Origin: Maylandia zebra
Lineage: Eukaryota; Chordata; Actinopteri; Cichliformes; Cichlidae
Assembly: GCF_041146795.1 (NCBI RefSeq)
Contig: NC_135185.1
Span: 12,931,529-12,995,528, forward strand
DNA: 64,000 nucleotides
Reading direction: 5' to 3'
Part shown: positions 1 through 13,500 of the stretch, in pieces
How the letters are laid out: every line of letters begins with the position of its first letter
Numbering within the stretch: position 1 is the stretch's first letter
Made by a program: the position numbers and the translations under genes
The notes under the pieces: model-generated
Database searches by the model: none
Told to the model about the DNA's origin: nothing
What the model saw: the letters and a program-made list of their open reading frames with translations, nothing else

Positions 1-3000
1 ACAAAACTGGTGAGCGGTCCTGGTGTTGAGGAAAGACCGTGCTGGTGTGGCCAAAAAACACCTTTAACTGTAAACCTGCCAGCTGAAAGGTGCAAAGACA
101 TGACTGGAGACGCGACAATTATCCTCAACAGGAAATAGATGTCAGTTTGACATTTGTGAAGTTGGAGATTTGTGGTCAAAGTACACAGTGCAACTGGTCA
201 GATCAGGATGTTGAGGGAAGGAATGAAACACAGCAGCTGTATCCATCCAAATTAAGGTAAGGTTTTCTCTTTTTCATGGGCCAGTTGGCAGTTTAATTCA
301 TGAGTGGGTATGGATTCACAAGTCTGATTCAGACTGGTTCCAGATCTGTCCAAACTGGTTCCTTCAACTTGACTGTATAAGCAACAGCAGTATACTAAAC
401 ACTGCAGAGTATTTCCACACACATTTCAATCTTCCCTTGTCACACAACACAAGAGAGCGAAAAGGAGCACAAATATACGACTCTAAATAAAAGTTAATGT
501 GGCTAATGTCACCAAATAAAGGAATTAACAGGAGTTTCCACTTGGCTGCGTAAAGGGAATGAATTGTTAAAGTGGATGATGCCAGTGTGTCTTTTGTTTG
601 CTGAATATGCTGCTTTCAGTGACAGAACACAATTGTCATTTAAGGTCTTGCATATTAAACGTGACATTAATTACATTAACGACAGTTCATTAGTAACCTT
701 TGCAATGCTTCAGCATTCAGACTCTGGCATTTAATTTCTTCTCTCGTTGGTCTTTAATCGCTGTTAAGTGTTGCTCTGATAGTGCAGCAGGGGATTGAGA
801 GTCAGCCGCTCTCGTAATGTGAAGCAATATAAGCTTCCAGCATCCAGCTGCGAGTTTGAGGAGTAGCAAAATGAAGGGAGGAGGGCAGTGTGAAAGGCCA
901 CACCCTGTCTGAAGACTGATACCTTTGGCAGTAATTCAAGTTTCCTTGTTGAGGCCCTGAATCGCTCTTCTTGTTTCAGCATGTAGCAGCAATGAGGTCT
1001 GACGGACCTGAGAGGAAGAATGAGGTTAAATGTTGGAGGAGGGGAAAGATTGCCCGAGAGCATCCACAACATGTCCTCCTTTAACCTTGTTCTATATATG
1101 TTCTGCCGCATTCCCCGTTTTTTCCACCACGCTAACTGTACAACCCCTGAGATCAGCTGTTAAGCTACACATCTCTCCACCCCGGCCCACCGTCCTATTT
1201 CCTCAGGTCATGTCCTTTACTGTTCTGCACCACGGCTGCTTTGAACTGTCTGGAAAATATATATAGAATCATGAAGGGCGAGGATGGGGCGACAGAAATA
1301 TTATGTAGTGGGGCCGCTAGCTTTGATGTAACCTTTTAATCTTGCTTGTACCAGCCATTTTCACTCTTTACGTCTGAATTTCAAATGCCAACCTTTTTTT
1401 CTTTTTTCTCTCGCTCCTCTTCTTGGCTGCATTTGTCACATGGAGAAAGGCAGGTCATCTGTGCTTGATTAATGCCATTCTATTGGTCTCTGGACTTGTT
1501 GTCTTTGACCCCAAGCACGATTTTACTGGCACTGTGTTTTGAAAGTGCATGTGAGGGGTGCAACTGAGCTGAAAGAAGTTAGCGGGTCATTTGAGCGCAC
1601 AAACTGGTCAGTGGTCAAATTCAAATTGGTATTAAACACTTCCCTTTACCACCAGTCATTGTCACATGATTGTCAAGGGCCACAGCACAGCGGAAGATGC
1701 CTACAGATGCAGGGAAGTTTACTGGCCGTTGCACTACCATGAGTGCCCACTAGGACAAATATTTCCATGGTAACCTTCTGTTTCAGTAACTATCAAATGG
1801 AAAACTGAAGCCATCAACTGATTATTTGTTGAACTTGACTTAAAGTGTCTGTCTTGTTAAAAAAACAAACAAAAACAACAACAACATTCTCACTGGGGTT
1901 TAAAGAGTGTTGTATGTGAGACAGGGATCCAAGCGATGGTGCCAGAAATTCATGCGCAAAACATGAAACACCTCTGAAAGCCTCGCTCGAACATCTTGAA
2001 CCGCTCAGTTTTATTTACAGTTGATATATCCATAAAAAGTCTTTTTCACATGCGATCAGAAAATTTCACAGAGGTTCATCACTGTCACCACTCACTGTAT
2101 CCATACACGTGTAAATAAAGACTTAGAGCTTTCCCTGTGCCAGCATTCATCAAGGCAAAAACATGACTCAGACTGCCCTCTGAGTCATTTCTACAGCTCT
2201 TCTTAACCTCAAATACCCCGAAACTCCAGACTCTAATTGGCACTCGAACTAAATTCTTATTAGTTGGTTTCTTTGTCTCCTGTGTTTCTGTGGTTTAGTT
2301 CAGAATTATGGTTCCCAGTGTAACCAATTAAAGTGCAGAAAAACAAGAGAGAGTGCATAGAGATGGGTCAAAAGTACATTGCTGAACTATAAAACATATC
2401 ATTACAGTGAGCGTGCAGTGATTCTTGGGTGGGCACTCACAATACTGATGCGCGAAATGGTTTTCACAGCAAGTTACAACAGCTATTCTTACCTCGCATT
2501 TAATTTCCAGTTATACCCAAGCCATCTTTTAAACTAACACAGGCACAATTATCACTTTCATTCTTAGCGAGCGATACGTAAACCAGTGCCTGTGCACCCA
2601 TTTAGAAAAAGGAAAAGCAAATAGCATTTTAAAAGTTTTTTTAAAAAAAGGACCAATTTATCAATGGTTTTCTGAAATGCAGCAGCTAAACTGATACACA
2701 GAGTAGGGAGCGTTGTTAACAACACCCTCTGCAAATTTAGTGCAAATGGAGTTTGGTTAAATTTCCTGTCGCGCTTTGAATTTCCAATACAAGGGACTCG
2801 TCTCGCAATGCCATCGGGACTCGGAGTATGTTCCCTCAGTCGTTGCCAACTCAACGAGTCGGCAAAAACTGATCAGATTTATGAAAAAAGTAGAAAGTTT
2901 GAACTGCAACGTAAAACTAGTGCTAGCAGAAAGACTGTCATGTCAAGCTAAACATTTACCAAGTTTAGCTTCAGCACTGCACAGACAACAATGCTTTGCG

Positions 3001-5790
3001 AATGGGTGAAAGACAAATAATGCTAGAGCTATTTAATTATTCTGCTCACTAACAAGCTAGGTAAGTGTCACATCACAGTCAATAATAAGATAGCTATGGC
3101 ATTTTAATAATACAGCAAAGAATAATACAGCATTTATAAAGCAATTAATAATAAAGCAATTGACTTGCTTTAAACAATCTAATATTTTAGCTAAGGATAG
3201 CATCACCATCCTTTTAGGGGTGGCAAGAATGATATATTGTGGTATCTCTACTATTTTCACAAAAAGGTATGTACAGTTTTATGCAGTGACTCAAACTGTT
3301 AATGGTTAACTTAAGCTTAAATTCTTGGTGTTGTGGTGGTTATTTCAGCTAGACTATGATTCTTGTGGATGTGTGATGGTTTCTAGTGTTTGTGTGGCCA
3401 AGAAAGGTGTAAAGGCTTAGCTATTAACAGGCCACCGTGACTGAGACTCATGTAGCAATTAATGACTCACAGTCAGTGTTCCTGTCTGGGGCTGTTTTCC
3501 AAATGTTAATAAAACCCGTGTTCCTGTAGCTGTGACAATGTGTCAAAAATGCAAAATTTAAATCCCTCACAGTGACAATTCCTGAGTTAATTTATTACAA
3601 AGTTATTGCAAAACTAAATAAAACTAAACAGATAATAAGACTTTGACAGAGTCTACATGCAGCTTAGAAGCCCCCAACTGGAAAACATGAAGCTGTTAAG
3701 TAACATGTTAGCATTCCCTTTGTAAGCTCAAACCATCACTATGTGGACAGTCTCACTGAGCTTGCATGGCTGAGTCTTAGATCCTTCATTATCCCCTGGA
3801 CAGGAACTGTTAAATAGACTGCCATTGATATACAGCTTTTGTTCTCAATTTGAGCAGTAAAACCAGCTTTTGCGCACAAATATTTCAACATGCAGACTAG
3901 GCGAGCCAGAGATCAAAACATGCACTTGTGGACATGGAAAGTATAATGGAGGCCTTAGTCCTATCAATTAACTAGGCTACAGTAGTTATATTGAAATCCA
4001 TTGTTGGGCTTTGGTATTGTCAGTTTCATTTTTCTCAGGCAAACATCAGTATTTCCCAGTTTTTCCCTAAATTCTCTAAAAATTTCATTCAAATCCTCGA
4101 CCACTAAAAGGTTTAACAGTCCTGTAGGCACACATGAATTGTTATATTTTAATAGAAAACTCTGAGATAAGCGCATGAGCATTAATTGACTTCATGCAGG
4201 GTTAACTTCTCCCACTCCATATTGTTTAAAGGCTCATATGCAGATGTTACTTTAATTCTTCTTTAACATTTAAACCGCATGGAAACTTCAAGCATCTCCA
4301 GGAGTAAAGTGTGTGTGTGCGAGTGTGAGTGTGTTCTGTACACCACTGGGAAAACTCACCAGGTGGCTTGAGTTAGGAGAATGGCTGTAGTTTCAGTGGT
4401 GTGTAGAAATGTATACGCCCCCCCCGTCTAAGTCAAACCCTTCGCCGCTCTCTTTGGGGCCCTCAAAGCCTCCAAACAATAGACGTAGTGTACTCGAGAC
4501 TGTCACTGAAATGACCACTGCGAGAGCTTGCCTGTGTTAGCCTGCTTTGTCCCCATGTTAAAGTGACATCTGTATGTTCATTTCCATGTGCATTCTGGTT
4601 CGTTTGACAGTGTGTGTACACACTTTTTGCCATTTCTCAGTGAATTAAAGAGGCATTCTTTGAGCAGTGGGCGGCCCAGAGGAAGCACAGGGGCTTTCAG
4701 ATGGTGTGGCAAGGTCGCTGTTTAACTTGGACAGCCTGGCTGTTATTTCTGTCTAACCTGTGGCAAGCTGGCAACACTCTCTGAAAGGAACCTGGAGGAC
4801 TACCGGGAGGAAAACTAAGTGTGTAGTGTATGAATGGGAAGTGGCAAGATACAGACAGAAAGAGACGGAGACCTCACACACCAGAAAGTTAAACTAGAGT
4901 TTAACCAAAGGGGGAAAAAAAACAAACCGAATCAACGAGGCCCAGCGAGTCATAGCTGTTATGACTGTGTGTAACATGTTAATGTTAATGTGTTTCTACG
5001 GGAGTACCAGTGTGCCTATGAACATAAAAGGGCTGCGTGCATGTGTGTAAGTATTAATGATGGTGGTACAGCTTCACAGTAAGGCCACAGCAGTGTTTAC
5101 TGAGCTATAAGTGGACACACAAGCTACAGTAGGGAGATTTGACTGCTGCACACACAAACACATGAGCGAATAGCCAAACAGAGTGTGTCTTCCATAGAAA
5201 AATATAATCTAACCAGCCAACATGTTAACATCAATTATACCTTGACTAACTATATACAAAGTGTCAAAGTCCAGAGGCTGTTATGAATAAAGTCAAGCCT
5301 GATTTCATGGAAAAACATGAAATGGTACTGAAAATACAATGTTTATGTTCATGAACAAGTTTACAAATTATCCTCTCACCTTTTTTTGTTAAAGACAAAT
5401 TTTAATCCAAATCACCATCTTGGGCTCACTCTAACCATGTATCGTTGTTGTCTCAACATAGCTGGGAATTAATTAGAACACCAATACAAAAGAAAATGTA
5501 TCAGTTCAATGTGGACTGTGTGTGGTCTCTTGTGTGGACACGATGAGTTACACCAAATATAGTCTTACACGATTAATCCTGGAAAACTTTAAATGGCTGT
5601 CAAACAAATCTGTTTAAAGAAAATTTAAAGAAGGCAAACAAAGACATGCAAATGCCTTTTTTATGGTTATACAATCAGTATCTCATGGTTCATATAAGAG
5701 GATCTAACTGAACCACAGCAACACAACACTGCTGTTAAAATTTCCCAGCCTTGATAAATATACAATATTATTACACATGACCAGATTTAA
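1..5790. other. Gene-free stretch, no supportable feature
   Basis: I see no convincing exon, RNA gene or intact mobile element here on either strand. Open frames are short, lack vertebrate-like domains and are not flanked by a consistent series of splice sites. Small low-complexity patches occur, for example an A/C-rich run near 1860-1886 and a GT-rich run near 4310-4333. The stretch could be intergenic or intronic to a gene outside the window. Confidence 0.5.
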
Positions 5791-5794
5791 GCAC

Positions 5795-5905
5795 TGTGAC
5801 AGACTGGTGACCTGCCTCTCGTCCTATAGCAGCTACAATAGGCTATAGCCCCCCTGGCAACTCTGAATTGGATAAATGGAAGAGAACGGATAGATGGATG
5901 GATCA
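5795..5905 (+). repeat. Dispersed fish retroposon tail with GGAT-rich end
   Basis: The segment reads through a motif common at the 3' end of fish SINE/LINE copies: a gactggtgacctgcctctcg-like core, then an 'ataggctatagcccccc' block, a 'gaattggataaatggaagag' block and a terminal gatggatggat run. The resemblance is from memory of fish repeat consensus sequences and the copy is diverged. Only the 3' portion is present, as expected for a 5'-truncated retroposon. Confidence 0.55.
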
Positions 5906-5966
5906 GGTTTAAATGCACATTTGTGGTGGTTTTCTTTTATATTTATATATAAAAAAAAAAAAAACA

Positions 5967-6242
5967 CCCAGCACGCCCCTGCGGGCGGTTTATCCTTCAA
6001 GCTCGGGTCCTCTACCAGAAGCCTGGGAGCTTGAGGGTCCTGCGCAGTATCTTAGCTGTTCCCAGGACTGCGCTCTTCTGGACAGAGATCTCCGATGTTA
6101 TTCCCGGGATCTGCTGGAGCCACTCGCCTAGCTTGGGAGTCACCGCACCTAGTGCTCCGATTACCACGGGGACCACCATTACCTTCACCCTCCACATCCT
6201 CTCGAGCTCTTCTCTGAGCCCTTGGTATTTCTCCAGCTTCTT
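5967..6242 (-). pseudogene. LINE reverse-transcriptase ORF, C-terminal fragment
   Basis: The minus strand contains an open stretch whose peptide includes [20 protein letters not shown] and [20 protein letters not shown], a C-terminal segment that recurs in fish non-LTR retrotransposon ORF2 copies. It ends at a stop near 6012 and is followed by the final few in-frame family residues beyond that stop. No RT catalytic motif is present because the 5' part is missing, cut off at the TA-rich satellite that starts at 6243. I cannot assign the LINE clade confidently. Confidence 0.55.
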
Positions 6243-6250
6243 CTATATCT

Positions 6251-6342
<92 letters not shown>

Positions 6343-6369
6343 ATATATATATGTGTATATATGTGTGTG

Positions 6370-6451
<82 letters not shown>

Positions 6452-6463
6452 TATATGTATATA

Positions 6464-6494
<31 letters not shown>
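6243..6494. repeat. TA-rich microsatellite/minisatellite, about 250 bp
   Basis: The tract begins with CTATAT units, becomes long pure (TA)n, and carries interspersed GTATAT and GTGTGTATGTATAT variants before ending at 6494. All six frames give spurious Tyr/Ile-rich open frames. It directly abuts the LINE fragment on its left. Being self-complementary, it can form cruciform or hairpin structures and is likely length-polymorphic. Confidence 0.95.
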
Positions 6495-8700
6495 TAAGAG
6501 AACAAACAGAAAGGGGACTCTGCACACAAATTAAGTTAGGAAAGTGTTTGAAGATGCTGGTTACAGCTTCTTCTACCAAATTCTTATTGCATTTGACCGG
6601 AGCTAGTACCCAGAGTCCTGTGGTTCATGTTTAATTGGGTGGATGCAAAAAAAACAAAGCTAAAGATAGATTTTAAAAAAATCTATATTTGATTTGGTTG
6701 GATGTTCATGTCTTCCTATAGTTTTTTCTTTGTCTTTGTTTTGAAGCGTTTGGCAGAATCTGAGCAGAATGCACTGGTATAGATCTGCCGTCATCCCGCT
6801 TCTGCTGTCAGCAGTGAAATTACCAATAAATACCAGTTTTCAAGTTCCAGTGGCACCCATGCATCTCAGCCATAACAGAAGCGCCACCATGTTTGTCTTT
6901 GCATCATAAGCTGTGCCTCTTTTCTCCATCTTTATTCTTTCCATCGTCACTCCACTGTTTTCTTTTTGGATTTTTTTTTTCCTCTGCTCTGCAGCCTGCA
7001 GCCTCTGTTTTCTTGGCTTACCGGGGATTTGTATTTTGTGGTGAACCCTCTGAGGTTCTGATCATAAAATCTTCTCCTCATTGTTGACAACATTTACCTC
7101 CAATCTGGAGAGCATTCTGGACTTGCTGTGCAGTCATGAAAATTGTTTTTCTTCACAAGGCAAATGATTTTCTCTACATCAACAACACTTTTTCTCATTT
7201 TTCTGTGTGCGCATGCACTGACAAACTGACAGCCTTTGATATCACTCCTCACTTGCATGCTCTTTACTCCACGAACTGACAGCACGTGGCAGAAAATGCG
7301 TTCACTGACAGAAAACACCAGCTCAGTCTAAGCAGAAAAGGTGTGAGCTCGACCAAATGGCTCAAGGCCAGAAACAGTTCAAACTTATTTGATAGCTTTG
7401 TAAATTTAACTACTGCAGGAGGGAGGAGGGCATACATCTTTGCCTTTTGACTCCATTTTACTAAAAGAAGCAGACTGACTGCAGTAAAATAATTAGAGTG
7501 GTGTTTCTTTGTAATGAAAGTAGACTTATGAAATGAGTAATAGCTTATTTTTCTCATCGTCTGAGCTTCGTTCAAGATTGGCCATCATTTTTATAGGTTA
7601 TTATTTAGCAACAAAGTATTCAGTTACATTTGAACTTTTTTTTTTAGTCTGGGTACTCTGTGATATTAATCAACACATATCAGTAAAGTATAGAGTGGTG
7701 AATAAAAAATGAAATCTTAAGCTCTGAAAACTGCAGTTCCCCTAATAGCCACTTGGGGCATGCTCCATCAAACATGTTTACTGCCTGCTACAAAACAGTT
7801 TTGCTCAGTATTCAAGAGTCTATATGGGGGGATTTTATTTATAACTCATCCATCTAAATTTTAGTAAGGTTTAAATTTATAATTGATATGTGGATGTTGA
7901 CATGCTTCATTTGATGGAATTGGATTTCTAGATGATGTTTTGTTTCCTCCAATATTCTCTAACGATATTAAAATTATACAACCAGTCGTGTTTTTTCCCT
8001 GGCAAGTTAACCATGATTCATGGCAGTTTTTGAAAATCAGTTTCAAAGAAGGCGCTGCACCAACAACCTCATAGTCGTTGCTTTGTTTATCTGCAAATGC
8101 ATGTGAACTAACATGCCGAGCGGTTGTTCAACTTAAATAATTCCAAAGCAAATTGGAATGGAGAAGGCTAACCTTCAGAGTAAAAGTTGAGCTTCACCAC
8201 AGTCATACCAACATGATTCTTTCATAAAACACAACATTTTGCTTTGAAAGCAAAACTTCTCCATGTATAGTTTGTGTTGCATTTTTCACAACTTCACTAC
8301 AGCTCAGAGTAGCTGGACTACAATCAACCTCCTGCTACCAGTCAGGGAATACTAATATTTCCATTCACAACTGATACTTCCCAGATGACTGTAAATTGGT
8401 CTGTAGGCTTGTGTGACTGGAGTCTTAATCCTACATTATCACTATGAGTATTACACATCGCAAATGGCAGTCATGTTAACATCACATGAGTAGTGGTCAC
8501 ATGATTAGGACTGGAATTCTTTTTGCAGCCGCTGTATCTGCCCCCTGGTGGCCATCAAAAAGAATGTAGGTTTAAGGTGATTATAAAAACATAATATATT
8601 TTATTACAGCACTTAGAGCATACTGTAAGTATTAAAGTGCTGTGCTGCATTGGTTTGAATCATATCAATCTAATAAACTCCAATCTGTTCATGTAAATGG
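6495..8700. other. Gene-free stretch, nothing recognised
   Basis: No exon chain, RNA gene or recognisable transposon was seen. Open frames are short and their composition is that of random AT-rich sequence. Confidence 0.45.
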
Positions 8701-9065
8701 AGAGGCTTCTTCACATCTAAGGTTAATTATGGAGTTCAACATGGTTCCATGCTTGGACCCATTCCGTTTACATTATACATGCTTCCCTTAGACAGTATCA
8801 TTAGAAGGCATAGTATATATTTTCACTGCTACTGTATGCAGATGATCCCAACTTTATCTATCCATGAAGCTGAATAGCACACCAATTTGTTAAACTGCAG
8901 TTTTTCCTTCCTACTGTTGCCGAAGCTCTTGCTCATAGGGGTCATTTGATTGTTGGGGGTTTTTCTGTTTTCTCTGCATTATTGTAGGATCTTTACCTTA
9001 CACTATAAGCAGCCTTCAGGCAACTGTCGTTGTGATTTGGCGCTAAACATTATTGAAATTGAATT
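8700..9065 (+). repeat. L2-type LINE, decayed and internally deleted 3' end
   Basis: Frameshifted remains of an RT domain are visible near 8730-8880; the DNA encodes pieces resembling the L2 motif region around 'YADD' but with stops and shifts. It then jumps to a 3' UTR-like segment (about 8900-9065) containing 'ggggtcatttgattgttggg' and 'gttgtgatttggcgcta', followed by an attgaaattgaattattga tail. That UTR is characteristic of fish L2/Maui-like copies (from memory). The element is inactive. Confidence 0.7.
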
Positions 9066-9885
9066 ATTGAAAATTCGTTGTTTTTCATTTTAAAAACCTG
9101 GAAGCTACGTCTGTCTTTTGCCTTGAGTTATGTCTCAGCGCAGTGACCTGAATCTCCAAACTATTTTTTTGTTAAAAAGTAGTTTTATGCAAGAGTACAG
9201 CCAGACTCTATTTCACCAAGTGGATATCTATACTACATCACACACAGACATCTTGGACCTAATGTCATAGCTTTTGTTTCTTCATGTTCGTTTAATACTC
9301 TTAGTTTGAAGGTTTTAAAATTATTTCCAAACAAGACCCGTAACAAGAAGGCCCTTTAAAGACAAGGCTACATTCAGCTTTTATGTACAGCCAAAGGACA
9401 AAAAATATGTAGCTGACCTAATACTTATGGTCTGGACAGCAACTAAAAACATAATCTCACCATTAGATGTAGACACACTTATTTCACTTAAGTTCCTGTT
9501 ACATAAAGAGAAAACTATGAGAACACATTTTACTCAGAGCAAGGAAAAAAAACAGTGCACCTACAAATCCGTCTCAGTGTTTACTCAAACATTCCCTCAA
9601 GGATTGATTACATCTTGAATTGGTTTGGTCCACATGCAATCCTTTTCTAATAAATAAACCATATTGATTTTCCTATGTGTTCATCTGTGGGTGGGTGTGT
9701 TTGTTTTGTTTGTTTTATTTGTTTAGGTCCCCCCAAAAAACACAAGCGTTGTCCAGCAGTGGGCCCCCAGCCAGTGTGTTTCCTTCACTCGCCAGGGTTT
9801 ATTGTTCCTCGGGCTCTCTCTGCTCGGCAGGAGGATGTTGTCTGTTTCTTGATTTTCTTACCAGCCTCTCTCTCTCTGTCTCACT
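9066..9885. other. Gene-free stretch, nothing recognised
   Basis: No supportable gene. Open frames that start near 9675 run into the adjacent CA/CAGA-rich repeat and are not credible coding sequence. Confidence 0.45.
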
Positions 9886-9887
9886 TA

Positions 9888-9972
9888 CACACACATATAC
9901 AGACAGACACACACACAGACAGACACACGTACGTACACAGACAGACACACACGTACGTACACACACACACAC
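9888..9972. repeat. Compound CA / ACAG / CGTA microsatellite
   Basis: Alternating blocks of (CA)n, ACAGACAG and CGTACGTA units run for about 85 bp. The block order is partly duplicated (two copies of an acagacagacacac...cgtacgtac unit), so it has expanded at more than one scale. Confidence 0.85.
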
Positions 9973-10417
9973 TATTCATGTGGGAAAGAATGGGCCCACT
10001 CTGGATTAAACTATTCCCCTGCATAACACTAGACAAGGCATTTAATATCTCCAACCTTCTCTGTCCAAACAGTGACTTGGCACAGGCTGAGTGGAGGGCT
10101 GGAAAATCCCAGAGCTGCTGTAGAGTTTTTGGTGTGACCCACTCTTTTATTATAACGATTCCATAAATGCTTACAGACCCTTAACTTGGCCCGTCCCCAT
10201 GAGCGATTTCAAGAAACCCATGAGGCACAGATTCAAACACATTTTGTACACATGACACATCAAAGTAAGCACACATACATGCATAAAAAAATAACCCTCA
10301 GTGTCAAAGGTGAATTTACAGAAAACGCAGTTTATATATTCTTTAACTTTGTATTGGATGTTCCAGCAGCAGCAGCTGGGGAAAGGACAGCTGGGACTTT
10401 TTAGTATTGCTGCTCTG

Positions 10418-10419
<2 letters not shown>

Positions 10420-10513
<94 letters not shown>
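10420..10513. repeat. (CA)47 microsatellite
   Basis: An uninterrupted CA dinucleotide tract of 94 bp. Pure long CA tracts of this kind are typical of teleost genomes and are usually polymorphic. Confidence 0.97.
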
Positions 10514-10516
<3 letters not shown>

Positions 10517-10519
10517 AAA

Positions 10520-13500
10520 CTGAAAATTGAGAGCTAGTAAGAAGGAATCACATGACACGCATACTAAAACATGATTTCTCATGCACCCTGGAAAGCAAAC
10601 AATTGGTAAAGATGTGAGGGGAAAGAAAGCAGTTCAACAAATTTATAGAAAGCCATTAAGCTCGATAGATTTATCTTATTTTATTTTACTCTAACCGGCG
10701 CTGTTTCTCCTGTTGAGGCTAATAGAGGCCATCAAAGCACTCAGATGTCCTCACCTCACTCTACCATTTCAAGGCACTTAACTTGTGCTCTGGCCAGCTT
10801 TGGAAGCTCAGTTAGGAATTTATTCCCCCCTCTCCTTTTCCCTCCCTTCCCCCTGTTTCTTACATCTGGAAAATCATAATCTGGCAGCTTACATTGGAAG
10901 CAACTAAAGCCAGTTAGATATTGTCTGACTTTTCCCTCCCTTTTCTTTCTCTGCTTTTTTTTTTCTTTCAACACCTCTGGGTTCTGTTTTTTCCTCTCTC
11001 ACTTCAGCAGTTTTTCCTCTTTACATGCTTTCGTTGTCCTCAGTTTTCTCTTGAAGTTTTTCCTGGAAGGTGTTTTTGGCAAAGGCGTGAAAGTGAATTT
11101 TAACCTTGGTTCTCACCTGCCTTCTATTTTCCTTTCTTTCTATCATCTTTTTTTTTTTTTTTTTTTTTTTTACAGTGTCCTTTTCTATTTTAAGAAAGTC
11201 CCAAATGTTTGATGTTCGTACACACCTATCACTTCATCTGCTTTGTTAGCAGTATCGGCTGCTTTTGCTTTGCTCTTATGTTCACCTCATCTCATCCAGC
11301 GTTCTGAGATGAGCTGAGAAAGTGCAAACCAGATGAGCAGGCATGTCAGAAGCCAAAAAATTGCCAACATCATTAATGCTATTATGGTATTGCATAACGC
11401 AAGTGTTGCATTTGATCATAGTTTGGTATCTTGCAACATTTTTATATTACAAAAGTGACATCATCCAATGGTTTTGGGCAAAGCTTAGCAGGCGTAATTG
11501 ACTCCGGTTGCTTGTGTTGGACACCTGCCAAAACGGCAACCACACCCCTTATTCTAGTATGTAGGCGGATCATTTATTAAAAAAATATTTTAAATTAAAA
11601 AACAAACAAAAAAAAACCGTCACCAACCCCCAAATCAATAAGGAGAAGAAAACCATCCACAGAGGTCAAAACCATTTGCTGTAACCGTGTTTAAATATGC
11701 ACTTCAGGGCTGTAAAATCGGGTATTTTTAACTCTGCAGCCTGTGGGGAATCCCTTTGGTCTCAAGTGGCACCGTTACAAAGTGGTGGCCTTGAACAAAA
11801 TATAAAACGCACACCACACATGGACATTGCAGTAATGTTAGAGAATTACTAAAATTCAATGTATTTTGACATAGCAGTGACGTTTTATCAAAGGTGGGGA
11901 AATGTTATTCTATTGTGTTGTTAAAGTTTAGATTTACATTAAAATAGGTGTTGGATAAATATGCAGTCCTAAGAGAATTTTGTTTGTAGGGTCAGTCGTT
12001 ATTTGAGAACCATTTGAAATATCTCTATTAATGTGCAAAGCTCTCATTAAAAACAGAAGACATTTTTAATTAACACTAATTTGTTCACTGTATAAATTTA
12101 TGCACTTCATGTTAGATTTGGAGCTTTAGTTTCATTCTACACAGCATGATTTTTAAATGGTTTTTACAGGTACCGCACACTCATAAAAAATACTTCGGTC
12201 TATATATTAAATGCTTTATTTGTCTTGGGTAACGCTGAAAACTTGCTTTAAATGTAAAGCTAGCTCAGGCTTGTTAGCTTGGCTTACCTTAGCACAAAGA
12301 CTGGGGATGGGAAGAATCCTCTCCCAAATAGCAAAACGAAAGAAATCAAAGAAAGGTTTAAATAATGATAACAAGAAATAGAGAACAAAGAACTAATTGG
12401 ATTTTTACCGGCCACTAAGCAAAGCTGAAGGGATGTTATTAGCAATTAGCATTAGCACATTGGCAATGTCCAAACAATGTGTTGGCATTTATTCCCCCTC
12501 CCACTAAGTTTTGAGATTTGTGGTACATATAGTACTTTTTAATATATCTTTTAAAAAGATATTTATGGTATGTTTAAGTAGCTAAAAGACATTAAAAAGC
12601 TTTCTGTGGAACTGATTCCATACAAACGGCAATAACTGCAGCTTTAAATATACTTGTATTATAACTATAGATTATTACATTCATTAAGTGTGTCGTAAAA
12701 ACATGTGAGTAAATGAAGAGTTGCAGTATGAAATATTAAGGCAAATGTGTTGGGTTATGTTCAGTATGTTTTCCTAATCTGCCACATTTGATCTGGAAGC
12801 TGTCACAGAAATATAAAAACCTGAGAAAGTATTACAGTGCTCACTAGAATAAAGTACACATTGAACACATTGGTTACATATTGGTTCAAAATATATCCTC
12901 CAGGACGTTATGGGTGTAACAATCTGGAGTGTAACAGCAGCTCTGTGCGTCCCTCTATCCCAAAAACACAATTAGGTCCATAAATATTTGGACTATGATT
13001 AACATTTTCTTTAGGTTTAACAGTTTCCCACTTTCAGAAGCTCAAAACTAATTGGAGACTGGCTTGGGAAGCTTGCTTCATTATTCCAAACTAAATTAAG
13101 ATACCAGAGCTGGAGCTGACTACAAGTATTGACCTTGCATTGTGTCACTGAACATATAATTTTCTGGAAATGAACAAAGAAACAGCTGGATAAAATTAAA
13201 GTAGACAAAAACAGGTTTCTAAAAGGGCATGTTAAAGACTAAAGCTCCTTCATCAAAAGCTAGAATTCGGCATGAAAGTGCCTCGAGTCTGTCTTCTATT
13301 AATGTTTCCAAGAAAATCCAGAGAAAGATTATTTTCTCTTCAACTCAATAAATTCTTAACAAGACCATACAGCATAAATCGTTAATTTGACTCCTTTTTC
13401 TTTTTCTCCTTTAAAGGCTCTTGAGCATAATCATTATTCATCGTAATTACTCATCTCCTTCTTTCCAGCCAATGGGTCTCTCTCAGCTCCCTCTGCTTTT

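Noticed and set aside
6031..6634. Several long Tyr/Ile-rich open frames on both strands
   Set aside because: They are translations of the TA-rich satellite and have no coding value.
9675..10166. 163-codon frame running into CA/ACAG repeats
   Set aside because: Half of it is microsatellite; no conserved domain seen.
10171..10582. Cys/Val and His/Thr repeat frames
   Set aside because: Produced by the (CA)47 microsatellite.
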